Below are positions 15,966 through 23,177 of a stretch of DNA of 23,937 nt, in pieces; the first letter of the stretch is position 1, and the number at the start of each line of letters is the position of its first letter. Origin of the DNA: AG41 sp035943095. GTDB taxonomy: Bacteria > Gemmatimonadota > Gemmatimonadetes > Gemmatimonadales > GWC2-71-9. A program made the position numbers and the translations under genes. Under the pieces are notes generated by a model. It had not been told where the DNA came from. It saw only the letters and a list, made by a program, of their open reading frames with translations, and did not search any database. Location of the stretch: assembly GCA_035943095.1 (NCBI GenBank), contig DASZCN010000095.1:1-23937 (forward strand). The letters are read 5' to 3'.

Positions 15966-17294
15966 ATGCGGTGTTACCTGTGGAGTCTCGTGGGCCTGCT
16001 GCTCGCAGCCACACCGCTCGACGCCCAGGGCCTCCGCGAAAAGATCGCCGAGCTGTTCATTTTCAGCGCCGGACAAGACCCGCTGTTTCTCGGCGGAACC
16101 GCGGGCTCCGACTCCGCGACCGCGCTGCACGCCGACCACTTCATCCCCTCGGCGGTCGCGGACAACGGTACCCTCATCTCGTTCATCGGTAACGCGATCA
16201 GCCAGAACGTCGCCAACCTCCCGGTGAGCGCGACCAGCGGCGGCTCGACGTTCCGATTCGAGGGGGGCGTGCCGGTACCCACGTCGGGGTCTCCCGGCTC
16301 CGTGTTCGGGGAACGGGCACAGACGCTTGGCAAAGGGCGGGTCTTCGTCGGTGCGAACGTCAATCACCTGCACTTTACGACGCTGCGCGGCGTAAGCCTG
16401 GATAACGTCCAATTGGTGTTCACCCACGAGAACGTCACCGGGCCGTCGTGCGACAGTCTCGTAGGCGCATCGTGCAACCCGTACGGCGTGCCCGCGCACG
16501 AAAACGATGTGATCGACGTGACCCTGGCGCTCGACATCGACATGACGGTCACCTCCTTCTTCATGAGCTTTGGTCTGCTTGATCGCGTGGACATCGGCGT
16601 TGTGCTCCCAATCGTCTCCACGTCGCTCCGCGGCACGAGCGACGCCCAGATCGTGCCGTTCGGCGGTACCACCGCCCAGCACTTCTTCGGAGGGACGCCG
16701 ACCAATCCGGTCCTCACGACATCCCGTTTCGTCGAAGGCTCCGCCACTGGCATCGGCGACATCGCCGCGCGCGTCAAGGTCAACCTCAGCCGCTCGGACC
16801 GGACGAGCTTCTCGGTCCTCGGAGACGTGCGCTTTCCCACCGGGAGTGAGGACGACCTGCTCGGGTCGGGCCACGTCGCGGCCCGCGCGATCGGCGTCTT
16901 GTCGGCGCGGTTCGGCGCCTTCGCGCCCCACGCAAACATCGGATACCTCTATCGGAGTGGCGCCCTGCAGAACAACGCCGTCCTCGCCACCGTCGGGTTC
17001 GATCACGTGATGGCGCCGTGGGCCACCATGGCCGTGGACGTGGTCTCGGAGCTCCAGGTCGGGGAGAGCAAGCTCCAGCTGCCGGGGCCGGTCACGTATG
17101 ACGCGCCCTTCCACCGGACGATCAACGTCACGAACCTCCCAAACGAGCGCGATGACCTGATCGACGGGTCGTTCGGCTTCAAGTTCACGACGCGCGCCGG
17201 GATCACCCTGGTGGCCAACACGCTGTGGCCGTTGAACCGCGGAGGGCTTCGGCCCAACGTGCTGTGGACGGCAGGGCTCGAATACAACTTCTGA
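15966..17294 (+). CDS. Secreted beta-barrel-like outer-membrane protein
   Basis: 442 residues from ATG 15966, with GGAGGG just upstream. A signal peptide is clear (basic start, LWSLVGLLLAATPL core, cut near DAQG). The mature part has many alternating, amphipathic strands (RVFVGANVNHLHF, VFTHENV, SFGLLDRVDIGVVLPIVSTSL, ARVKVNLSR, TSFSVLGDVRFPTGSED) and ends with the aromatic LEYNF, as barrel proteins do for BAM recognition. The overall look resembles the MetA-pathway phenol-degradation/transporter-like barrel family, which is of uncertain function. A cysteine pair (SCDSL, SCNPY) sits in a likely loop. It is monocistronic and divergent from pyrR, and its stop is 8 bases from the convergent kinase stop. 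Confidence 0.83.
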   Translation: MRCYLWSLVGLLLAATPLDAQGLREKIAELFIFSAGQDPLFLGGTAGSDSATALHADHFIPSAVADNGTLISFIGNAISQNVANLPVSATSGGSTFRFEGGVPVPTSGSPGSVFGERAQTLGKGRVFVGANVNHLHFTTLRGVSLDNVQLVFTHENVTGPSCDSLVGASCNPYGVPAHENDVIDVTLALDIDMTVTSFFMSFGLLDRVDIGVVLPIVSTSLRGTSDAQIVPFGGTTAQHFFGGTPTNPVLTTSRFVEGSATGIGDIAARVKVNLSRSDRTSFSVLGDVRFPTGSEDDLLGSGHVAARAIGVLSARFGAFAPHANIGYLYRSGALQNNAVLATVGFDHVMAPWATMAVDVVSELQVGESKLQLPGPVTYDAPFHRTINVTNLPNERDDLIDGSFGFKFTTRAGITLVANTLWPLNRGGLRPNVLWTAGLEYNF

Positions 17295-17302
17295 TTGTGG
17301 GG

Positions 17303-19366
17303 CTAGCGGATCGTCATCAGCCGCCAGCCGGTTGAGTCGACCGCGAGGATCGCCCGGAAGGTCACGGGACGTCGCTCGGCGCGTCCGGTGCTGGCATTGT
17401 CGTACGCGTAGACGCCGCTCACGATGGCTTCCGCGGTCACGCCGGAGTAGCTCACCGCCGTGACCGTCAAACCCGCCTTCAGGTTGCGCACCGATTCGAA
17501 GAAACCCCTCCAACTCTCTTGTTGCGAGGGCGTGAGACCGGGATACGCGCGGCGTACCTGGTCCACGTCGCGCGACTCGAGGGCTCGGGCGTAATCGTCG
17601 ATCACCCGCTGAATGTCGGGTCGAGGGTCGACCGGCGCCGGCGCGGCCTTGGGCGCGGCCGGTGGCTCCGCGGGTCGCGGCTTCGCGGTGTCGATCTTCG
17701 GCCGCGACCGCGCTGCCCGCTCCGCCTCCGTCCACAGAGAGGCGGCGGTGGCGAGCTGGACCATCGCCTCCGGCCCCCGGTTCTGGGCGGTGAGCGACTC
17801 GGCTCCCTTGAAGACCGTGTCCCCTCGTGCGAGCTCCGCCGGGGTGGCTCCCGCTTCGATCGCACGGCTCATGGCGCTGAGCGCTCGCGCCCGCAACGAC
17901 CGCACGAGGCTGTCCTCGCGGTGCGTCACGGCCGCGCGCGCCGCCGATTCGGGTGCGGCGCCGGGCGGTTGACTCGTCGGTACGCGGGCGCGTGACGGCT
18001 GTCGCGGTGCAGGCGTCGCCGCCGGCGGCGCGGGACGCACCGGTACCGTCCCTGTCGGAACGGCGGCCGGCGCGTGAGCGGGGGGGGCCGTGTCCACGGA
18101 CGCCAGCGGAGGCGCGGAGGACGACGTCCGCCAGGGCGCAACGCGCCAGAGTACCACGCCCGCGGCGACCACCAGGGCTCCGAGACCCCACCGCCACAGC
18201 TGCCAGCGCCCGAGTCCGCGGCCCCGAACGACCGTAGGGGCCGCCGAGCGCCCCCCCCCTCGCGGCCGAGACAGCACGATCGGACTCGTCGGTGTCTTGA
18301 GCTGGTCGAGCCGCTCCGAATGGCCACCGGCCTGCGCGAGCGTGATCATCTCGCCACGGACGGGATCGTCGTGGCGCAACGAGGGCCTGCCGCACACGGC
18401 CACGACGTCGTCCATGGTGGGCCAGCGCGCGAGCGGGTCCTTCTCCAGCATCCGCATGACGCCGGCGCCTAGGTTGGGTGGGCAGTCCGGCCGTAACTCG
18501 GTGACGGGGCGAGGTCGCTCATTGAAGTGCGCATACATGACCGACATGGTCGAGTTGCCCTCGAACGGCAATCTCCCGGTCAGCATTTCGTACGCGACGA
18601 CACCGAGCGAATACTGGTCGGACGCTCCCGTGACTTCGTGGGTCGCGCATTGCTCCGGGCTCATGTACGTCGGCGTCCCCACCGTCACACCCGTGACCGT
18701 GAGACCCTGTGCCTCCACGACCTTCGCGATACCGAAATCGGTCACGACCGCCCAGCCATCTTCGTCGAGCATGATGTTCGCGGATTTGATATCGCGGTGA
18801 ATCACGCCGTGACGGTGGGCGTAGCCGAGGGCGTCCCCTACCTGGGCCAGGATGGTCTGCACCATGGCGATCGGTAGTGGGCCCACCTCATGGATGACCG
18901 CGTCGAGCGCTCGCCCCTGGACGTGCTTCATGACGAAGTACAGGACGTGCTCGCTCTCCTTGACGGCGTAGATGGGAATGATGTGGGGGTGACTCAGCGC
19001 CGCGGCGGTGCGTGCCTCACGCTTGAACCGCTCCACCATCCCCTCGCCCATGAGCAGCAACGCCGGTGAGAGGACCTTGATCGCCACCTTGCGGTCGAGC
19101 GCCAGGTCGTGGGCCAGGTACACCGCCGCCATCCCGCCGTGACCCAGCTCGGTCAGGATCTCGTATTCACCGAGCGTCGCCTTTCGCAGGGTGTCGATGT
19201 GCGTGTTGTGTTGCGCGCCCGGCGGACGACCCCGCTCGGGGCCAACGGCAGAACCGACCTCACCAGACTGCACGGGTATGCCCACCCCGCAGTGGGGGCA
19301 AAACGACGAGCCGGAGGCGATGGTCGCGCCGCAGCTCGGACAGGAGACGCCGGGCGCGGCTGTCAT
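17303..19366 (-). CDS. Transmembrane Ser/Thr protein kinase with N-terminal zinc ribbon
   Basis: 687 residues. A zinc ribbon (C9, C12, C23, C26; C-x2-C-x10-C-x2-C) comes first. The kinase domain (about 67-325) has GHGGMAAVY, K97 in VAIKVL, HRDIKSAN with D192, DFG at 210-212 and a PTYMSPEQ activation segment, so it should be active. A membrane helix lies at about 391-411. The outer part has a long Pro/Ala linker, a helical stretch, and a C-terminal NTF2-like domain (from about 588, DIQRVIDDYARALESRD). Zinc-ribbon PknB-type kinases with such outer domains are common in Gemmatimonadota and relatives. The ligand and targets are unknown. C8-C9 runs in the linker DNA do not break the frame. ATG 19366 has a weak ribosome site. 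Confidence 0.95.
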   Translation of the reverse strand: MTAAPGVSCPSCGATIASGSSFCPHCGVGIPVQSGEVGSAVGPERGRPPGAQHNTHIDTLRKATLGEYEILTELGHGGMAAVYLAHDLALDRKVAIKVLSPALLLMGEGMVERFKREARTAAALSHPHIIPIYAVKESEHVLYFVMKHVQGRALDAVIHEVGPLPIAMVQTILAQVGDALGYAHRHGVIHRDIKSANIMLDEDGWAVVTDFGIAKVVEAQGLTVTGVTVGTPTYMSPEQCATHEVTGASDQYSLGVVAYEMLTGRLPFEGNSTMSVMYAHFNERPRPVTELRPDCPPNLGAGVMRMLEKDPLARWPTMDDVVAVCGRPSLRHDDPVRGEMITLAQAGGHSERLDQLKTPTSPIVLSRPRGGGRSAAPTVVRGRGLGRWQLWRWGLGALVVAAGVVLWRVAPWRTSSSAPPLASVDTAPPAHAPAAVPTGTVPVRPAPPAATPAPRQPSRARVPTSQPPGAAPESAARAAVTHREDSLVRSLRARALSAMSRAIEAGATPAELARGDTVFKGAESLTAQNRGPEAMVQLATAASLWTEAERAARSRPKIDTAKPRPAEPPAAPKAAPAPVDPRPDIQRVIDDYARALESRDVDQVRRAYPGLTPSQQESWRGFFESVRNLKAGLTVTAVSYSGVTAEAIVSGVYAYDNASTGRAERRPVTFRAILAVDSTGWRLMTIR

Positions 19367-19437
19367 CCCGGTCGCGACTCTCGCGTTGCGCTGTCTCGGC
19401 TCACGACCGGCTCTCGGGGGCGGGGGCGATACTTATT

Positions 19438-19466
19438 CAAATAACACCGCGTGGCGCGGCGGGCAA
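19438..19466 (-). promoter_or_regulatory. Possible kinase promoter
   Basis: In the 103-base gap upstream of the kinase, TTGCCC (19466-19461) and TATTTG (19443-19438) lie 17 bases apart on the minus strand, in the only AT-rich patch nearby. The leader would be about 65 bases. Confidence 0.35.
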
Positions 19467-19469
19467 CAC

Positions 19470-20408
19470 CTACCGGAACACCGGGGTCAACGGCGCATCC
19501 CCCTTGAGCACCGCCTGCACGTTGGCCAGGGCGATCGCCGCCATCTGGCGCCGCGCTTCCTGCGTGGCGCTGCCGATATGCGGTAGCAGGACGGTGCGCG
19601 GGGCGGCGAGCAGACGCGGATGGATCGCGGGCTCCTCGAGGTACACGTCGAGCCCGGCCGCGCCCAACCGCCCCTCCTCGAGCGCGCTCGCGAGTGCTTC
19701 CTCGCGGATCAGGTCGCCGCGCGCCGTGTTGATGAGGATCGCGGTCGGCTTCATCTGCCGGAGCGCGTCCGCGTCGATCATGCCCTTGGTTTCGGGCAGG
19801 GAGGGCACGTGCAACGAGAGCACATCGCTCTCGCGCAGCAGGCGTGATCGCTCCACCTTCGCTGCCCCGGTCTCGCGCTCAAACTCCGGGCGCGTGTTGC
19901 GAGCGGCGTAGATGATCCGCATCCCGAACGCCACCGCGCGACGTCCCACGGCCTGTCCGATCCGCCCCGCCCCGAACAGCCCCAGGGTCCGGCCGCGCAG
20001 CTCGATCCCCAGGAGGAGCTCCGGGTGCCACCCCGTCCACGCGCCGCTCTTCACGACCCCATTCGCTTCGACCACGCGACGGGCGCACGCGAGGATGAGC
20101 GCCCAGGTGAGGTCGGCGGTCGCGTCCGTGAGAACGTCCGGTGTGTTGGTGACCTTCACGCCCCGCATCTCCGCCGCGACCACATCCACGTTGTCGTGTC
20201 CCACGGCGCAGTTGGCCACGACCTTGAGCTTGGGCAGCCGCTTGAGCTCGGTGCCGCCAACCCAGCGCGACAGCAGCGGGATGAGCGCCACGAACTCCCC
20301 CTTCGGCGTCGGCTCGGCGCTGGCGAGCCAAGTGACGTCGAGCCCAACCAGCTGGTCGGGCTCGAGGAACGGCTGCAGCTCGGCGGCGATGAGGACCGGG
20401 TGGGGCAC
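19470..20408 (-). CDS. D-isomer-specific 2-hydroxyacid dehydrogenase
   Basis: 312 residues from GTG 20408, which shares one base with the upstream stop (TAGTG). The nucleotide motif GLFGAGRIGQAVG (144-155) is followed by YAARNTR; the arginines after the second strand (R170, R173), where NAD enzymes have Asp, point to NADPH. The catalytic triad is visible: R230 in NTARGDLI, E259 in LEEP and H277 in LLPHIGSAT. It likely reduces glyoxylate, hydroxypyruvate or a 2-keto sugar acid (GHPR type); the substrate is not decided by sequence. The frame continues upstream, but that part lies inside the lipoprotein gene. Cytoplasmic, whereas its operon partner is exported. Confidence 0.92.
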   Translation of the reverse strand: MPHPVLIAAELQPFLEPDQLVGLDVTWLASAEPTPKGEFVALIPLLSRWVGGTELKRLPKLKVVANCAVGHDNVDVVAAEMRGVKVTNTPDVLTDATADLTWALILACARRVVEANGVVKSGAWTGWHPELLLGIELRGRTLGLFGAGRIGQAVGRRAVAFGMRIIYAARNTRPEFERETGAAKVERSRLLRESDVLSLHVPSLPETKGMIDADALRQMKPTAILINTARGDLIREEALASALEEGRLGAAGLDVYLEEPAIHPRLLAAPRTVLLPHIGSATQEARRQMAAIALANVQAVLKGDAPLTPVFR

Positions 20409-20929
20409 TACCGCATTTGGGCGCGGCGAATCGAGTCGTCTACGGCGAGCGCGCGCTCGGGACTCCACTTGTAGTAGAGCTGAAGGCATGCGCCCGCCTG
20501 CATCTTGCGCTGGCGCGTGCACGCGACGAGCTGTTGGCGGTGGCTGCCCGCGTCGTTCCGCCACATGGAATCCCCCGTCGCGGACGCCCGGGCATCCGCC
20601 CAACCGAACCCGACCAGGCACCGCGCCACGTCACCAGAGGGATCCTTGGCGCACACGCCGATTTCCCTTTTGTGGCGCGCCGCGTCGGCCCGCCATGTGG
20701 AGTCGGCCTGCGACTGGGCGATCGAATCCTGGTGCTGTTGATAGATCGTGGCCGCGGCGAGCGCCGGCGCGGGCTTCCATTTGTATTGGAGGACGAGGCA
20801 TTGCGCCGCGCCCTTGGCGTCCATCGTGATCCGGCTGCACTCGCGCACTTCGGCGAGCTTTTTTCCCTCCGACTTGCACGCGAGCACGGACACCATGACG
20901 GCGGCGGCGAACCAGGCCTTCCGGTGCAT
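20408..20929 (-). CDS. Lipoprotein with threefold cysteine-pair repeat, function unknown
   Basis: 173 residues. A lipoprotein signal ends in VLACKS, with lipid-attachment C18. The mature part holds three related units: C31/C44, C93/C104 and C137/C148, each pair 10-12 residues apart. The second cysteine is followed by L and, 6 or 7 residues on, by a tryptophan (W51, W110, W155) in YKW or FGW. Linkers DSTWRADAARHKREI and DSMWRNDAGSHRQQL (77-91, 120-134) repeat as well. Three local disulphides are likely in the periplasm. I know no named family with this pattern. ATG 20929 has GGAGG five bases upstream. It is translationally coupled to the dehydrogenase by TAGTG. Confidence 0.82.
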   Translation of the reverse strand: MHRKAWFAAAVMVSVLACKSEGKKLAEVRECSRITMDAKGAAQCLVLQYKWKPAPALAAATIYQQHQDSIAQSQADSTWRADAARHKREIGVCAKDPSGDVARCLVGFGWADARASATGDSMWRNDAGSHRQQLVACTRQRKMQAGACLQLYYKWSPERALAVDDSIRRAQMR

Positions 20930-20971
20930 CGGAGCCTCCAGGTGTGGGCACAGGGACGGTGGGCGCCCCCC

Positions 20972-21001
20972 ACTCTAGTGGCGTGCCGCCGCTCCGTGCA
21001 A
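20972..21001 (-). promoter_or_regulatory. Possible promoter of the lipoprotein-dehydrogenase unit
   Basis: TTGCAC (21001-20996) and TAGAGT (20977-20972) are 18 bases apart on the minus strand, just after the 3' end of the tRNA gene. Readthrough from the tRNAs is an alternative source of transcription. Confidence 0.35.
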
Positions 21002-21004
21002 GCA

Positions 21005-21091
21005 CGGACAGGGTGGGATTCGAACCCACGGTACCCTTGCGGGCACACCGGTTTTCGAGACCGGCCGTTTCAACCGCTCACGCACCTGTCC
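21005..21091 (-). tRNA. tRNA-Ser (anticodon CGA)
   Basis: 87 bases. The acceptor stem GGACAGG pairs with CCTGTCC, with discriminator G. The anticodon stem CCGGT/ACCGG holds the loop CTCGAAA, so the anticodon is CGA, reading UCG. A long class II variable arm (GTGCCC/GGGTAC) and a GTGGG-TTCGAAT-CCCAC T-arm confirm serine. CCA is not encoded. Confidence 0.96.
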
Positions 21092-21097
21092 TGACGA

Positions 21098-21109
21098 CTA
21101 GACGTCTAG
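21098..21109. repeat. Perfect 12-base palindrome in the tRNA spacer
   Basis: CTAGACGTCTAG occupies most of the 19-base gap between the two serine tRNA genes. Related GACTAGACG and AGACG units recur on the other side of tRNA-Ser(GGA), at about 21202-21229. It could serve as an RNA-processing hairpin or be a remnant of a dispersed repeat. Confidence 0.75.
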
Positions 21110-21110
21110 A

Positions 21111-21197
21111 CGGATAGGGTGGGATTCGAACCCACGAAACGGTTACCCGTTTACACGCTCTCCAGGCGTGTGCCTTCAGCCGCTCGGCCACCTATCC
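21111..21197 (-). tRNA. tRNA-Ser (anticodon GGA)
   Basis: 87 bases. The acceptor stem GGATAGG pairs with CCTATCC, discriminator G. The anticodon stem CACGC/GCGTG holds the loop CTGGAGA, giving anticodon GGA for UCC and UCU. The variable arm is AAACGG/CCGTTT. The T-arm is identical to that of the neighbouring tRNA-Ser(CGA). CCA is not encoded. It is 5' in the pair and probably co-transcribed with it. Confidence 0.96.
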
Positions 21198-21250
21198 AAA
21201 CGACTAGACGCGCAGACGCACAGACGCGTAGTAAATACAAGGACCGTGCC

Positions 21251-21282
21251 GGTTTCGCTACGGCCGACGGCGTCGCGAAACC
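21251..21282. repeat. Inverted repeat between the tRNA pair and the small-protein gene
   Basis: GGTTTCGC (21251-21258) and GCGAAACC (21275-21282) are perfect 8-base arms with a 16-base loop. It sits between divergent transcripts, so an operator or a hairpin in either leader is possible. No T-run follows. Confidence 0.5.
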
Positions 21283-21301
21283 CTGCGCACGCCCACACAC
21301 G

Positions 21302-21307
21302 TATACT
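21302..21307 (+). promoter_or_regulatory. Likely -10 element of the small-protein gene
   Basis: TATACT is close to the TATAAT consensus and lies about 44 bases before ATG 21351. I see no good -35 at the proper distance; the inverted repeat just upstream occupies that area. Confidence 0.45.
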
Positions 21308-21350
21308 TCGAATCTGCCGGACGCTACCCTAGAAGATTGAGGAGGTACGC

Positions 21351-21593
21351 ATGAACACCCTGCCGAAGAAGCGCGAGCCGGGGGAGACTCCGGTGGTCAA
21401 CACCATCCCCACCTGGCGCGAGCTGGCCGACCGGTTCCGGAACCTGATGAAGGACTTTCTCAAGGAGGGCAAGGAGCTGGAGCGCGACCTTGAACCCAAG
21501 CTCCTCCCCGCTCTCAAGCGCTTGAAGCTCGAGATCGAAAGGCTCATCGGGAAGCTCGAGGAGCGGACCCGGCCGCCGAAGTCGCAGGGCTAG
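21351..21593 (+). CDS. Small charged helical protein, function unknown
   Basis: 80 residues. GAGGAGGT (21339-21346) is an excellent ribosome site, so this is very likely a real gene despite its size. After a short Pro-containing start, residues about 20-73 form a continuous amphipathic, Lys/Glu/Arg/Leu-rich helix or coiled coil (DFLKEGKELERDLEPKLLP, RLKLEIERLIGKLEE), ending in a Pro/Lys tail. There are no cysteines, signal peptide or membrane segment. I recognise no family. Its TAG stop shares the palindromic CTAG with the stop of the opposite CoA ligase gene. Confidence 0.82.
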   Translation: MNTLPKKREPGETPVVNTIPTWRELADRFRNLMKDFLKEGKELERDLEPKLLPALKRLKLEIERLIGKLEERTRPPKSQG

Positions 21594-23113
21594 GATCCGC
21601 GGCGCAGCAGCGCGCGATCCACCTTGCCCAGATGTGTCAGCGGAAGGGCATCGAGAAACGTCACCTGCCGCGGATACTTGTAGGGTTCGAGCCGCTCGCG
21701 GACGAATGCCTGTAGCTCCTCGGCGAGCCCTTCGCGGCGGACCTTGGGGACGACGAATGCGTGAGGCTTGACGAGGCCCTGCTCTCCAACGACGCCGACG
21801 ACCGCCACCTCCTTCACGGCGGGGTGCTGCAACAGACAGTTTTCGACTTCCTGCGGCGCCAGCCATTTTCCTGACACCTTCAGCAGCTCGTCGGCACGAC
21901 CGCAGTACGTGAAATACCCGTCCGAGTCCCGCCGCACCATATCGCCGGACACGTACCACTCGCCGCGGAATCCCTGCTGGGTTTTCTCCATCTCTTGCCA
22001 GTACCCGATTGCCCGGGAGCCGCCCCGGACCCAGAGCGCGCCCACCTCGCCCGTAGGCAGGTCCCGCCCGTCGTCGTCGCATACCTTGACCTCGAAGCCC
22101 GGCACGATGGTCCCGAGCGTGCCGGGTCGTGCTTGCCCGGGACGGTTCGAGATAAAGATGTGCCACATCTCCGCCGTTCCGAGGCCGTCCAGCAGCTCTA
22201 CCCCGAACGTGCGCGTCCAGCGCTGATACAGCTCGACCGGGAGCGGCTCGCCCGCCGACGTCGCGACGCGCAGGCACGAGAGATCGTGAGTCGCCGCGGC
22301 GGGATGGCTCACCATGTGATTGATCATGGTCGGCACATTGATCAGGATCGTGGGCCGGAATTGCGCAATCTTCTGGAATACGAGGTCGGGGGTCGCGGCT
22401 TCCGCGAACAGCGCCGTCGCCGCGCCCACGGCGAACGGAAACAACAGGTTGGAGCCCGTGGCGTACCCGAAGTAGAGCTTGGGCACGCTGAGGGTCACGT
22501 CGCGCTCGGTGTAGCCGATGACCCCCTTCGCATAGCATTCGGTCGTGTTCGCGAACGACGCATGCGTCTGCACGACGACCTTCGGCCGCCCGGTGGTCCC
22601 CCCCGAGAACAACCAGATCGCCGCGTCGTCGCGATGAGTCGGAAAGGGATCCAGTTCCGTCGGGGCCTGCGCCAGCTGGTCGTCGAGCCCCTGCTCGCCG
22701 AGCACCAAAATCGCCTTTAGATGACGGGCATCGCGTGCCGCCGTGTGGAAGGCGCGCGCGGTGTTCCGGTGCGTGACCACGACTCGGGCTCGCGTATGGT
22801 CGTAGAGATATGTGATCGCGTCCGGCTTGAGCTCCGGGTTTACCATCACGACCACCGCCCCGATCTTGAGCGTCCCGAACAGGGCCGCGACGAACTCTGG
22901 CCCGTCCGGGAGCGCGATCATGACGCGCTGCTCGGGTTGGACGCCAGCCTCGGTGAGGACGTGACCGAACCGATTCGCCAGCACCTGGATCTCCCGGTAG
23001 GTGCGCGTGCCTGCGTCGCTGAGGACGGCGGGGCGAGCGCCTTTCCCTTCCCTGACGCGGGCATCGAGAAAATAGTCTGCGATGTTGAACTGCTCAGGGA
23101 GTTGGACGCTCAT
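21590..23113 (-). CDS. Benzoate-CoA ligase family acyl-CoA synthetase
   Basis: 507 residues. The adenylate-forming P-loop SGGTTGRPK (170-178), the GLGTAEMWHIF motif, the hinge and lid region (YCGRADELLKVSGKWLAPQEVE) and the catalytic lysine K497 in LGKVDR are all intact. The N-terminal EQFNIADYFLDARV and the PKLYFGYATGSNLLFPF segment are features of the benzoate-CoA ligase branch, which activates aromatic acids with ATP and CoA. No other aromatic-degradation gene lies in the window, so the natural substrate is open. ATG 23113 lacks a ribosome site and may be leaderless. The gene is convergent with the small-protein gene and divergent from the creatininase-family gene. Confidence 0.88.
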   Translation of the reverse strand: MSVQLPEQFNIADYFLDARVREGKGARPAVLSDAGTRTYREIQVLANRFGHVLTEAGVQPEQRVMIALPDGPEFVAALFGTLKIGAVVVMVNPELKPDAITYLYDHTRARVVVTHRNTARAFHTAARDARHLKAILVLGEQGLDDQLAQAPTELDPFPTHRDDAAIWLFSGGTTGRPKVVVQTHASFANTTECYAKGVIGYTERDVTLSVPKLYFGYATGSNLLFPFAVGAATALFAEAATPDLVFQKIAQFRPTILINVPTMINHMVSHPAAATHDLSCLRVATSAGEPLPVELYQRWTRTFGVELLDGLGTAEMWHIFISNRPGQARPGTLGTIVPGFEVKVCDDDGRDLPTGEVGALWVRGGSRAIGYWQEMEKTQQGFRGEWYVSGDMVRRDSDGYFTYCGRADELLKVSGKWLAPQEVENCLLQHPAVKEVAVVGVVGEQGLVKPHAFVVPKVRREGLAEELQAFVRERLEPYKYPRQVTFLDALPLTHLGKVDRALLRRGS

Positions 23114-23117
23114 GCGA

Positions 23118-23148
23118 GAGATATCGGCGACCGACGTCTGGCGGTCAA
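23118..23148 (-). promoter_or_regulatory. Possible CoA-ligase promoter
   Basis: TTGACC (23148-23143) and TATCTC (23123-23118) are 19 bases apart on the minus strand, slightly long. Only four bases separate the -10 from ATG 23113, so transcription would start at or next to the start codon. The -35 lies in the near-palindrome GCGGTCAACCGC. Confidence 0.4.
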
Positions 23149-23177
23149 CCGCCTCGCCCGGTACGATTCAGCCACCC

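Noticed and set aside
18060..18255. C8-C9 homopolymers in the kinase linker as frameshift sites
   Set aside because: The frame continues intact on both sides through the membrane helix and the C-terminal domain.
15849..18395. An 848-codon minus-strand open frame opposite the outer-membrane gene and within the kinase region
   Set aside because: Composition is low-complexity and Arg-rich. The plus frame has a signal peptide and barrel pattern, and the kinase frame has all motifs. High GC content produces such frames by chance.
20959..20973. GTGGG/CCCAC hairpin downstream of the tRNA genes as a terminator
   Set aside because: The stem is only 5 bases and no T-run follows on the minus strand, so it was not listed as a terminator.
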